From Gemmatimonadaceae bacterium (lineage in GTDB: Bacteria > Gemmatimonadota > Gemmatimonadetes > Gemmatimonadales > Gemmatimonadaceae), in assembly GCA_035533015.1 (NCBI GenBank), contig DATLUQ010000058.1:1-64000 (forward strand): a stretch of 64,000 nucleotides of DNA, given 5' to 3'. The position numbers and the translations under genes were made by a program. The notes beneath the pieces are model-generated. The model ran no database searches. It saw only the letters and a list, made by a program, of their open reading frames with translations, and was not told where the DNA came from. Shown here one piece after another: positions 27,140 to 35,613 of the stretch. Position 1 is the stretch's first letter. The number at the start of each line of letters is the position of its first letter.

Positions 27140-29463
27140 TAGTCGATTCCGCGTTCGAGATTCGCCTGCGCGACGACGAGCGTCTTACGGCCCACCGCGT
27201 CGTCGTCGAAATCCACCCGCACCTTGGTCTGCGCGCCAGCACCGGTGATCTCGGCGATGGTGCCGGAGCCGAACTTCCGGTGCTTGACCCGCGCTCCCAC
27301 GGCGATGGTCGCCGCGTCCTGCGATTCGTCTTCGACGGCCACCCCGCCGATGGGCCGGCCGGGGCGGCGGGCCGCCGCCGAACTCGAAGGGAAAATATCG
27401 TCGTCGAAGATCTGCGACGAGCCTCCCCCCCATCCACCACTGCGACGGGTGTCGGCGCGTCCGGCGAATCCCGCCATCGCACCGCGCCCGCTGCTCCGTA
27501 CGCGGATGGTGTCCTGCCGGTCGAGCATGCCGTCGGGCACCGCGGCGAGGAAGCTCGACGGCCGCGACGGGAGGAACTCGCCGTTGCGGCGGCGCGACTC
27601 GGCGTGCAGCAGGTACAGGCGACGCTCGGCGCGTGTGATCCCCACGTAGAACAGGCGCCGCTCCTCCTCGAGCATTTTCGGATCGTCGTAGGCCCGGGCG
27701 AGCGGAAAGAGACCGTCTTCGAGGCCGGCGATGAACACCACGGGAAACTCGAGCCCCTTGGCGTTGTGCAGCGTCATCAGCGTCACGGCGTCGGCGTCGG
27801 CGGCCAGCTTGTCGACGTCGGCCACGAGGCTGGCGCGCTGGAGAAAGACATCGAGCGGACTGAGGCCAACCTCGCCCTCGACGTCGGCCACCGTTTCCGA
27901 GGCGCCGGCGATGAGTTCACGCACATTGTCGAGGCGGTCGCGCGCCATCTCCTCACCCTCCGCGCCCAGGTACTCGGTGTACCGGATCTCGGCGACGAGC
28001 GCACTGAGCAACTCGTCCACGGCCGACTCGCGTGCCCGGTCGCGGAACCGGGCGGTGAGCGCGCAGAAGTCGGCGAGTGCGGTGCGCGTTGCGGGGCGGA
28101 CGCCATCCAGGCAGTCGTCGCGCGTCGCAGCGTCGAACAGCGGGATCCCCGCGGCCCTCGCGCGCTCGGCGAGCAGGTCCACGGTGGCATCCCCAACGCC
28201 GCGGCGGGGGACGGCGATCGCGCGGCGGAACGCCTCGTCGTCGGAGGGGTTCGCGATGAGCTTGAGGTACCCCATGAGGTCGCGGATCTCGCGGCGGTCG
28301 TAGAACCGAACGGCGCCGACCAGGCGGTACGGCATGGCGTGACGGCGCAGCGCCTCTTCCAGGGCGCGGCTCTGGGCGTTGGTCCGGTACAGCACGGCGA
28401 AGTCGCGGAGCTGCCACCCGTCGGCCGTGCGCTGACGGCGCAGTTCCTCGACCAGCCAATCGGCCTCGTCGCGCTCGTCGAGGGCGCGCACCGCGGTCAC
28501 TCGATCGCCGCCGCTGCGCGTGGCGCGCAGGGTCTTGCCCATGCGATCGGTGTTGACGGAGATGACGGCGTTGGCCAGTGCGAGAATGGGCGGCGTGGAG
28601 CGGTAGTTCTCCTCCAGGCGCACGACGTGAGCGTTGGGAAAGTCCTTCTCGAAGTCGAGGATGTTGCGGATGTCGGCACCGCGCCAGCCGTAGATGGACT
28701 GGTCGTCGTCGCCGACCACGCACACGTTGCCGTGCCCGGCGCCGAGCAACTGCACGAGCCGGTACTGCGCGCGGTTGGTGTCCTGGTACTCATCCACGAG
28801 CAGGTGGTGGAAGCGCGCGCGAAAGCGGTCGAGTTCGTCGGGGTGCTGTTCCAGGATCCGGACGGGAAGCAGCAGCAGGTCGTCGAAGTCGGCCGCGTTG
28901 GCCCGGCGCAGCGTGGGCTCGTAGTCGGCGTACACCGCGGCCACGGCCTGGGCGAACGGGTCGCGGGCCAGCGATGCGAATTCTTCGGGGGTGACGAGGG
29001 CATTCTTGGCGTCGGAGATGGCGCCACGCACGGCGCGTACCGCGTACTGCTTGGGCGAGACGCGGTGGCGCTCCATGAGGCGCTTCACCACCGCCTCGAC
29101 ATCGTTCTCGTCATAGATGGTGTACGCGGGAGCACGGCCCACGAGGTGCGCGGTAGCGCGCAGGAGCCGTGCGCCGACACTGTGGAAGGTGCCGGCCCAC
29201 ATCCCTGCCGGCTCGTGCTCGAGCAGCCCGGCAATGCGGTCACGCATCTCGCCGGCGGCCTTGTTCGTGAACGTGACGGCGAGGATCCGCGACGGGCGCA
29301 CCCCGTGCTCCAGGATCAGGCGCGCGATGCGCCGGGTGAGCACGCGCGTCTTGCCGGAGCCGGCGCCAGCGAGCACGAGCAGAGGGCCTTCGTGATGGAG
29401 CACCGCTTCGCGCTGCGCGGGATTGAGCCCGTCGAGCAGCGCATCTTGTGAGGAGCGCGACAT
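27139..29463 (-). CDS. pcrA: ATP-dependent DNA helicase, PcrA/UvrD family
   Basis: A 774-residue superfamily 1A 3'-5' helicase for nucleotide excision repair and removal of nucleoprotein blocks. Motifs in order are GLNPAQREAV (Q motif), LAGAGSGKT, DEYQDTN, GDDDQSIYGWRGA, EENYRSTPP, TLHNAKGLEFP and VGITRAERRLYL. The C-terminal tail (VKHRKFGSGTIAEI) is the Tudor-like RNA polymerase-binding domain of PcrA, which favours pcrA over uvrD. ATG 29463 overlaps the kinase stop in TGATG. Confidence 0.96.
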   Translation of the reverse strand: MSRSSQDALLDGLNPAQREAVLHHEGPLLVLAGAGSGKTRVLTRRIARLILEHGVRPSRILAVTFTNKAAGEMRDRIAGLLEHEPAGMWAGTFHSVGARLLRATAHLVGRAPAYTIYDENDVEAVVKRLMERHRVSPKQYAVRAVRGAISDAKNALVTPEEFASLARDPFAQAVAAVYADYEPTLRRANAADFDDLLLLPVRILEQHPDELDRFRARFHHLLVDEYQDTNRAQYRLVQLLGAGHGNVCVVGDDDQSIYGWRGADIRNILDFEKDFPNAHVVRLEENYRSTPPILALANAVISVNTDRMGKTLRATRSGGDRVTAVRALDERDEADWLVEELRRQRTADGWQLRDFAVLYRTNAQSRALEEALRRHAMPYRLVGAVRFYDRREIRDLMGYLKLIANPSDDEAFRRAIAVPRRGVGDATVDLLAERARAAGIPLFDAATRDDCLDGVRPATRTALADFCALTARFRDRARESAVDELLSALVAEIRYTEYLGAEGEEMARDRLDNVRELIAGASETVADVEGEVGLSPLDVFLQRASLVADVDKLAADADAVTLMTLHNAKGLEFPVVFIAGLEDGLFPLARAYDDPKMLEEERRLFYVGITRAERRLYLLHAESRRRNGEFLPSRPSSFLAAVPDGMLDRQDTIRVRSSGRGAMAGFAGRADTRRSGGWGGGSSQIFDDDIFPSSSAAARRPGRPIGGVAVEDESQDAATIAVGARVKHRKFGSGTIAEITGAGAQTKVRVDFDDDAVGRKTLVVAQANLERGID

Positions 29464-30626
29464 CAATGAAGTATAACGTCGAACGTCGCACCCCGGTCGG
29501 TGGGCACGAGCACCAAACGCCCTCCGTGGTTCTCCTCGACGATGCGTTTGGCGAGCGACAGCCCGATCCCCCATCCGGCCTGCTTCGTGGAGAAGCCGGG
29601 TTCGAACACGCGGTCGCGCAGTTCGCGGGGAATGCCGGGGCCTTCGTCGGCCACCCGGATGCGGTAGCCCCGTTCGGGAAGCCGGGCTGCGGAGAGCGCG
29701 ATCCGGCCACCCCGCCCTGCCATGGCATCGAGCGCGTTCTTGACCAGCACCTCGACCGCCCATTCGAGCAGCACGGCGTCGCCGGACACGGTCAGCGCGC
29801 CGTCGGGATGCTCGACGTCGATGACGATGGTGTTGGCGAGGGTCGGCACGCGCGCCCGGAAGTAGTTCGCCACGCGATCGACGAGCGCCGTGAGATCCAC
29901 CGGATCGCGCTTGGGCTCCCGTCCGATGCGTTCAAAGCGATGCGCCACGCGATCCAGCCGGTCCACGTCGGCGCGCATGTGGCGCGCCATGGCCTGCGCC
30001 GCCGGGTCGTGCTCGCCGCGTTCGTCGAGCAGTTCGATCCATCCGGCGATGCTGGACAGCGGGGTGCCGAGCTGGTGCGCCGACTCGCGCGCCATGCCGG
30101 CCCACAGGTGCTCGCGCGCCGCGTCGCTGCGCGTGCGGATGATGAAGAACCCGGCGAGCAGCAGCAGCAGGGCGGTGATCGCCTGGAGCGGGGGAATGAT
30201 CCGCAGCCAGTACACGAGGGGCGTGTTGCCGTAGTGCACCTGCAGCAGCGCGTCCACCACTGGCGGGTTCTGCCGATCGAGGACGAGCACGTAGCGGCGG
30301 ATCCCCGGGTTGTCGTTGCCCAAGGAATCGTGCGGGTCGAACGGCAGGTTGGCATGGAAGAGCGGCACGCCGGTGCCTTCGGTGACGATGAGCGGGACGC
30401 CCTGTTCGCGGATGTCGCGCGAGATGTCGAGCAGCGCCTGAAGCGCGGCGCCTTCGGTGGTATCGCCGAGGGCGCGGTAGACCCGGGCATACATGGTGCT
30501 CGACCGTGCCGCCGCGACGCGCAGCGAGTTCACCACGTGTTGCGTGTAGAACACGTATGAGCCGAGCAGGAGGACGATCAGCGTGGCAACGAGCACTTCG
30601 GGCGCGCCGCGACGCATGCGGATCAC
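29463..30626 (-). CDS. Membrane sensor histidine kinase
   Basis: A 387-residue kinase. Helices at about 11-28 and 147-163 flank an extracytoplasmic sensor of roughly 115 residues with no recognised fold. The phosphoacceptor helix is ARESAHQLGTPLSSIAGW (His184). The ATPase domain shows VKNALDAMAG (N box), VADEGPGIP (G1) and GWGIGLSLAKRIVEE (G2). No response regulator is adjacent, so the partner is elsewhere. I chose GTG 30626 because it overlaps the serS stop in GTGA; ATG 30617 is possible. Confidence 0.9.
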   Translation of the reverse strand: MIRMRRGAPEVLVATLIVLLLGSYVFYTQHVVNSLRVAAARSSTMYARVYRALGDTTEGAALQALLDISRDIREQGVPLIVTEGTGVPLFHANLPFDPHDSLGNDNPGIRRYVLVLDRQNPPVVDALLQVHYGNTPLVYWLRIIPPLQAITALLLLLAGFFIIRTRSDAAREHLWAGMARESAHQLGTPLSSIAGWIELLDERGEHDPAAQAMARHMRADVDRLDRVAHRFERIGREPKRDPVDLTALVDRVANYFRARVPTLANTIVIDVEHPDGALTVSGDAVLLEWAVEVLVKNALDAMAGRGGRIALSAARLPERGYRIRVADEGPGIPRELRDRVFEPGFSTKQAGWGIGLSLAKRIVEENHGGRLVLVPTDRGATFDVILH

Positions 30627-31897
30627 GCGAGCCGATCCAACCCTAGGTACGGCTGCAGCGCCACCGGAATCGCGACCGATCCATCGGGCTGCTGGTGATG
30701 CTCGAGGAGGCACGCGATGGTGCGCGGGAAGGCGAGCCCCGAGCCATTGAGCGTGTGGACGAACCTCGGCTTCTCGCCCGGCGCCGGCCGGTAGCGGATG
30801 TTGGCCCGCCGCGCCTGGAAGTCGGTGAACGTGCTGCACGACGATACTTCGAGCCACGCGCCCACTCCCGGCGCCCACGCTTCGAGGTCGTACGTCTTGG
30901 CCGACGAGAAGCCGGTGTCTCCGGCGGCCAGCAGCTTGCGGCGATACGGGATCTCCAGTCGTTCGAGCATCGTCTCGGCATGCCGGGTGAGCACCTCGAG
31001 CTGGCGCTCGGAGTCGTCGTCGGCGGAGTAGCGCACCAGTTCGACCTTGTCGAACTCATGGGTCCGCAGGATGCCCCGCGTATCCTTCCCGGCCGATCCC
31101 GCCTCGCGACGGTAGCATCGCGAATAGGCCACGAACGCCATCGGCAGTTGGGCGCCGTCCAGGATCTCGTCGCGGTAGAGATTGGTGACCGGGACCTCGG
31201 CGGTGGGGATCAGAAAGAGGTCGTCGCCCCGGGTGCCGTAGGCATCGTCCTCGAACTTGGGAAGCTGGCCGGTGCCGGTCATCGTCGAGCGGGTGACGAG
31301 CTGCGGCGGCCAGATTTCCTCGTACCCATGCTCGCGTGAGTGGACGTCCATGAACATCGAGAGCAGCGAGCGCACGAGGCGCGATCCGCGGCCGCGATAG
31401 ACGACGAACCCGGAGCCGCTGATCTTCGCCGCGCGTTCCTGATCGAGCATCCCGAGGTTCGCCATGATCTCCCAGTGCGGCCGGACGCCCGTCGGCGCTC
31501 GCGGCGTGCCCCACGCCTTCACGATGACGTTGTGGGCCTCCCCACCCTCGGGCACGTCGGGGAGTGTGACGTTGGGGATCTCGAGCAGCACCTGATGGAG
31601 CGCCACTTCGATCTCGGCGAGGCTGGCCTCCTCGGCGGCGATGGCAGCGCCCAGCGCTCTCCCCTCCGCGATCAGATCGCCGGCGGCTTCCTTGGCGCGT
31701 TTGCGGCGGGCCACTTCCTGGGAAGCGGCATTGCGCGCCGCCTTCTTCTCTTCTACCGCGGTGATGAGCGCGCGGCGGTCCTTGTCGAGCGCTTCACCCC
31801 GCGCGATGACGGGCAGAAGCGCGTCGGCCGCTCCTCGCCGGCGCGCCGCGTTGCGCAGCACGTCGATCCGTTCGCGCAGCATACGGGGGTCGTGCAT
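30623..31897 (-). CDS. serS: Seryl-tRNA synthetase
   Basis: A 424-residue class II synthetase. An N-terminal antiparallel coiled coil (about 30-100) binds the long variable arm of tRNA-Ser. Motif 2 is visible as GSAGKDTRGILRTHEF, and motif 3 lies in the GSGLAFPRTIACLLEHHQ segment. ATG 31897. It is followed by the sensor kinase, pcrA and gatCAB. Two serine tRNA genes lie near 61 kb. Confidence 0.97.
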   Translation of the reverse strand: MHDPRMLRERIDVLRNAARRRGAADALLPVIARGEALDKDRRALITAVEEKKAARNAASQEVARRKRAKEAAGDLIAEGRALGAAIAAEEASLAEIEVALHQVLLEIPNVTLPDVPEGGEAHNVIVKAWGTPRAPTGVRPHWEIMANLGMLDQERAAKISGSGFVVYRGRGSRLVRSLLSMFMDVHSREHGYEEIWPPQLVTRSTMTGTGQLPKFEDDAYGTRGDDLFLIPTAEVPVTNLYRDEILDGAQLPMAFVAYSRCYRREAGSAGKDTRGILRTHEFDKVELVRYSADDDSERQLEVLTRHAETMLERLEIPYRRKLLAAGDTGFSSAKTYDLEAWAPGVGAWLEVSSCSTFTDFQARRANIRYRPAPGEKPRFVHTLNGSGLAFPRTIACLLEHHQQPDGSVAIPVALQPYLGLDRLA

Positions 31898-31900
31898 GGC

Positions 31901-32473
31901 TCACTTGGTCGGCAGGCCGGACGTGAGGGTCACGTACCCGCAGTTGGGATCCGAGGCGAAACGCACGTACAGCGCCCGGTGCACCGGATCAATGCTGTCG
32001 ACGACGAACTTGCCGTAGTACGAAGAACCGAGCGAGTAGGCGGTGCACGTAGTCGTGTCGTATACGTTGAAGCCGATCGTCGTCCCCACCGGAACGACGA
32101 GCGTGGAATCGACGACGTAGCCGGACTTGGCGGCCTGGGTGTAGTCGTCGAAGTTCGCGTTGATCTTCTGGAGGCCGACCGCGACCGTCGTGACGAGTGA
32201 GTCGGCCACCCGGCGCGCCGGATACACGACGACGCGACCCTGGGAATCGATGTCCAGCGCGACGTTGAACGCGAAACTCGCGCTGACGACCACCGGCGAG
32301 CCCGTGAGGAAATCGAGCCCCGCCGGCGTGGACGGCGCCGCGCCGTTGAGCGCGTATACGATCGGAGAAGTGATCGTGACCGGGAACTGGGCCTTGGGAG
32401 CGCTGAGCGCTCCGCAACCCGTACCCAACACGACCAACGCCGCGCTGAAGATGGTTGGGATTCGTGGCATCAT
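31901..32473 (-). CDS. Putative lipoprotein of unknown function
   Basis: A 190-residue exported protein. The N-terminus is a signal peptide ending at an imperfect lipobox (VVLGTGCG, Cys about 20). The mature part is rich in Val, Thr, Ser and Asp and predicted beta. Two further cysteines (TTTCTAYS and DPNCGY) may form a disulfide. No known family recognised. It heads the serS operon behind a clear promoter and ends 3 nt before serS. ATG 32470 is an alternative start. Confidence 0.7.
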   Translation of the reverse strand: MMPRIPTIFSAALVVLGTGCGALSAPKAQFPVTITSPIVYALNGAAPSTPAGLDFLTGSPVVVSASFAFNVALDIDSQGRVVVYPARRVADSLVTTVAVGLQKINANFDDYTQAAKSGYVVDSTLVVPVGTTIGFNVYDTTTCTAYSLGSSYYGKFVVDSIDPVHRALYVRFASDPNCGYVTLTSGLPTK

Positions 32474-32514
32474 GGCGGGCCGGGTCCATCGGCCGAGTGG
32501 GAGCGTAATGGCGA

Positions 32515-32543
32515 AGGATACCGGATGCGCCGAGCGACTTCAA
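32515..32543 (-). promoter_or_regulatory. Promoter for lipoprotein-serS-kinase-pcrA-gatCAB operon
   Basis: The -35 box TTGAAG (32543-32538) and -10 box TATCCT (32520-32515) are separated by 17 nt on the minus strand. The start near 32508 leaves a leader of about 35 nt. Confidence 0.7.
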
Positions 32544-32557
32544 GCGATTGCCGTCGC

Positions 32558-32586
32558 TTGACTTCGCTTTGGGCGATCTCTAGCTT
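32558..32586 (+). promoter_or_regulatory. Promoter for the roadblock-regulator-manC cluster
   Basis: The -35 box TTGACT (32558-32563) and -10 box TAGCTT (32581-32586) are separated by 17 nt. It lies back to back with the minus-strand promoter at 32515-32543. The start near 32593 is followed by an AAGGAG ribosome binding site. Confidence 0.65.
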
Positions 32587-32611
32587 CGCCAACACTTTCC
32601 AAGGAGCGGGA

Positions 32612-32965
32612 ATGGCGAGCATTCGTGACCTCGTCGCCGCCATCCGGCAGCGCGATGGGGTGGAGGCCGCGGTCGTCCTCGGCCGCGACGGACTGTTGAT
32701 AGACAGCCAGGTGGTCGCCGGCCTCGATCCGGAGGATCTGGCGGCGCGCATCCCGCCCATCATCGCCTCGTCCGACGACCTCGGCGCGGCCAGCGGACGC
32801 GGCGAATTGGTGACGGCCGTGCTCGAGCACCGCGACGGACTGGCTCTCGTGTCCGCCCTGACCAGCGAGGCCGTGCTGTTCGTGCTGCTCGCGCCGGGAG
32901 CGAACGTCGGCCAACTGCTGTACGAATTGCGCCGAAATCGAGAGCACATCGCCGCACTCGTTTGA
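32612..32965 (+). CDS. Roadblock/LC7 domain protein (MglB-like)
   Basis: A 117-residue protein consisting of one roadblock/LC7 domain. The N-terminal helix IRDLVAAIRQRDGVEAAVVL, the strand GRDGLLIDSQ and the C-terminal helix NVGQLLYELRRNREHI are characteristic. Such proteins regulate small Ras-like GTPases, as MglB does MglA, but no GTPase gene is adjacent. ATG 32612 has AAGGAG 6 nt upstream. It is transcribed with a response regulator and sugar-nucleotide genes. Confidence 0.85.
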   Translation: MASIRDLVAAIRQRDGVEAAVVLGRDGLLIDSQVVAGLDPEDLAARIPPIIASSDDLGAASGRGELVTAVLEHRDGLALVSALTSEAVLFVLLAPGANVGQLLYELRRNREHIAALV

Positions 32966-32968
32966 CCT

Positions 32969-33385
32969 GTGTCGTCCCCGCGCGCGGAATGCCATGTGCT
33001 CGTCGCCGACGACGAACCGCACATCGGTCGGATCATCAAGATGAAGCTGGAGCAGGGCCCGTTCCGGGTCTCCCTCGCATATGACGGCCGGGAAGCGCTC
33101 GCCCTGTTGGAACAGTCGCCCGACATCGGTCTCGTGCTGCTGGACGTGATGATGCCGTACCAGAGCGGGCTGGATGTGCTGGCGATCATGCGCGCCGACC
33201 CGCGGTGGCGCGACGTGCCGTGCATCATGCTCACGGCAGCCGGCGAGGCCGAGTACCAGCGGCGCGCGATGGCCACGGGGGCCAGCGAATTCCTCACCAA
33301 GCCGTTCAGCCCCAAGCGCCTGTATGCGCGCGCCGCGGAACTGGTCGGGCTCTCATCCGATGGCATGGGAGCGGACATCGCATGA
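32969..33385 (+). CDS. Response regulator, receiver domain only
   Basis: A 138-residue CheY-like receiver with no output domain. The acidic pair is in VLVADDEPHIG, the phosphoacceptor Asp59 in LVLLDVMMP, the conserved Thr89 in IMLTAAG and Lys111 in FLTKPF. It starts at GTG 32969, 3 nt after the roadblock stop, and its stop overlaps the manC start in ATGA. It likely signals by protein contact, perhaps through the roadblock partner (inference). Confidence 0.93.
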   Translation: MSSPRAECHVLVADDEPHIGRIIKMKLEQGPFRVSLAYDGREALALLEQSPDIGLVLLDVMMPYQSGLDVLAIMRADPRWRDVPCIMLTAAGEAEYQRRAMATGASEFLTKPFSPKRLYARAAELVGLSSDGMGADIA

Positions 33386-34416
33386 CTCGATGGGTGGTGG
33401 TCCTGGCGGGAGGCGTGGGATCGCGGTTCTGGCCGGTCAGCACGCCCGAGCGGCCCAAGCAGCTCCTGCCGCTGGTGAGCGAGCAGCCCCTGCTCCGGGA
33501 CGCGCTCGACCGGGTGCGCCCGTTGGCAGACGGTGGGCACACGCTGATACTCACCAACGCGTCGCTCGTTCCCGCCATCGCGGCGCTGGCCCCCGAGATC
33601 CCGCCGGCCAACCTGGTGGCCGAACCGCGGCCGGCGGGCACCGCCGCGGCGCTGGCCTGGGCGGCGCACCGCATCGCAACCGCCGACGGTCCCGAGGCGA
33701 CCATGATCTCGGTGCACGCCGACTGGGCGGTGGGCGACGCCGATGGCTTTCGCCGCGCCCTGACCCGCGCCGCAGACGCTGCCGAGCGCCACACCAGCTT
33801 GGTGACCGTGGGCATCGTGCCCTCCCGTCCCGATCCGGGATTCGGCTACATCCAGCCGGCTGACGAAGTGGCGCCCGGTGTGTGGCGGGTGGCGCGGTTC
33901 GTAGAGAAGCCCGACGCGGCGCGGGCCGCGGAAATGTGCGTGCAGGGCTACCTCTGGAATTCCGGGATCTTCGTGTGGCGCGTGGGCGACTATCTGGAAG
34001 AACTGGCGGCGCATACGCCGGAGGTGGCGCCTGCGCTGGCGGCCCACGGCAACGACCTGGGGGCGTTCTTCGCGCACGTCACGCCGATTTCGGTTGACGT
34101 TGGCGTGATGGAGCGGAGCGCGCGCGTGCTGGTAATGCCCGGCGACTTCGGCTGGGACGACATTGGCGTGTGGGGGGCGCTGCTCCGGGTTCGCCGACGC
34201 GACGCCCAGGGCAACGCGATGTCCGGCGACGCCTACGCCGTCGAGGCCCGCAACAACGTGGTGCACGCCGAACATGGCACCGTCGTGCTGTATGGCGTGC
34301 ATGACCTCGTGGTGGTCACGCGCGACGGCCTGACCGTGATCACGACGGTGGAGAAGTCGCACGCGCTCAAAGCACTGCTGGCGCAACTCCCGGCGCCGGT
34401 GCGAGACCAGCGATGA
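33382..34416 (+). CDS. manC: Mannose-1-phosphate guanylyltransferase
   Basis: A 344-residue nucleotidyltransferase making GDP-mannose from GTP and mannose 1-phosphate. VLAGGVGSRFWPVSTPERPKQLLPL is the pyrophosphorylase signature, and RFVEKPDAARA and WNSGIFVWR follow as expected. There is no phosphomannose isomerase domain. ATG 33382 and the stop both sit in ATGA overlaps, linking it to the response regulator and the GlmU-like gene. GDP-mannose would feed polysaccharide or glycan synthesis. Confidence 0.93.
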   Translation: MTRWVVVLAGGVGSRFWPVSTPERPKQLLPLVSEQPLLRDALDRVRPLADGGHTLILTNASLVPAIAALAPEIPPANLVAEPRPAGTAAALAWAAHRIATADGPEATMISVHADWAVGDADGFRRALTRAADAAERHTSLVTVGIVPSRPDPGFGYIQPADEVAPGVWRVARFVEKPDAARAAEMCVQGYLWNSGIFVWRVGDYLEELAAHTPEVAPALAAHGNDLGAFFAHVTPISVDVGVMERSARVLVMPGDFGWDDIGVWGALLRVRRRDAQGNAMSGDAYAVEARNNVVHAEHGTVVLYGVHDLVVVTRDGLTVITTVEKSHALKALLAQLPAPVRDQR

Positions 34417-35612
34417 CCGAGCTTTACCTGTACGACGACGCGCAGGCACGGGCGTTCCAGCCGTTCTCGCTAATGAGGCCGACAGGCGAGCTGCGGGCCG
34501 GCGCCCTGCTGCTGCGCGAGCGATGGGAGTGGACGCTGGACCGGCCGGCGGCCGGCCAGGTGAGCGCCGCGGTGCTGCGCGACTTCGCGGAGGCGGGGGC
34601 GCCGCGCGCGGCCTCCGGCCCGCTCCCGGCGGGCGCCATCCTCGCCAATACGCGCTGCGCCGTGGCGCTCGTGGCGGCGCCAGACGCCGACGTGTGGCGG
34701 TGCAACGGCCGCGTGGCCGCCGTGCGGCTCCGCGCGCCGCTGGCGCTGGGCGATCTGCGGAACGGCCAGTGCGCGCTCGAGGAACTGGTGGCACCGGGAG
34801 CGCGGAGCGCGGAAATCGTGGGGCGGTGGATCGACGCGGTGTGGGACTTCATCGGCGATCTGCCCGCGCAGTTGACCGAGGACATCGCCCATCTGCGCGC
34901 CGGGGCGGCGCCGCTGGCCGCGGACCAGGGCGCGCGCACGGGGCACCACCTGGTGCTGGTGGAGCGGGACGCCGTGGTGGAGCCGATGGTGTTCTTCGAC
35001 GTGACGGCTGGCCCGGTGTTGGTGCGGGAGGGGGCCACCGTGCAGGCGTTCACGCGCCTCGTGGGGCCGTGCGTGGTGGGCCGACACTCGGTGGTGTCCG
35101 CCGGCCGCGTCGCCGCGAGTTCGATCGGCGAGGCATGCAAGGTCCACGGCGAACTGAGCACGTCGATCTTGCTCGGCCACAGCAACAAGGGACACGAGGG
35201 CTTCGTGGGACACTCGTACCTGGGACGGTGGGTGAACCTTGGTGCCGGCACCACGACGAGCAATTTAAAGAACACATATGGACCCGTATCGCTGTGGACG
35301 CCGGAAGGGATGCGCGACACCGGACTGCAGTTCCTGGGGGCGATGCTCGGCGACCACGCGAAGACCGGGATCGGCGTGCGGCTCACCACGGGGACGGTGG
35401 TGGGCGCCGGCGCGAACGTATTCGGTGGGTCGGTGATGCCCAAGGTGGTGCCGCCGTTCGCGTGGGGTGACGCCCCGCCCTTCGGCACGCACGAGTTCGA
35501 CCGGTTCCTGATGACCGCGGAACGGATGATGCAGCGGCGCGGAGTGTCATTGACCGAGGCCGCCCGTGCGCAGCTGCGCGCGGCATACGCCGCGCGCTGG
35601 ACGGTGGAGTAG
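34413..35612 (+). CDS. GlmU-like sugar nucleotidyltransferase/acyltransferase
   Basis: A 399-residue protein. The N-terminal half opens LYLYDDAQARAFQPFSLMRP, as in the alternative Bacteroidota GlmU family (TIGR03991). The C-terminal half (about 205-360) is a left-handed beta helix of hexapeptide repeats, including NLGAGTTTSNLKNTYG and GHSYLGRWVNLG. It may carry out the GlmU steps to UDP-GlcNAc or a related sugar. No classical glmU is in the window, so substitution is possible but unproven. It overlaps manC in ATGA. Confidence 0.8.
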   Translation: MTELYLYDDAQARAFQPFSLMRPTGELRAGALLLRERWEWTLDRPAAGQVSAAVLRDFAEAGAPRAASGPLPAGAILANTRCAVALVAAPDADVWRCNGRVAAVRLRAPLALGDLRNGQCALEELVAPGARSAEIVGRWIDAVWDFIGDLPAQLTEDIAHLRAGAAPLAADQGARTGHHLVLVERDAVVEPMVFFDVTAGPVLVREGATVQAFTRLVGPCVVGRHSVVSAGRVAASSIGEACKVHGELSTSILLGHSNKGHEGFVGHSYLGRWVNLGAGTTTSNLKNTYGPVSLWTPEGMRDTGLQFLGAMLGDHAKTGIGVRLTTGTVVGAGANVFGGSVMPKVVPPFAWGDAPPFGTHEFDRFLMTAERMMQRRGVSLTEAARAQLRAAYAARWTVE

Positions 35613-35613
35613 C

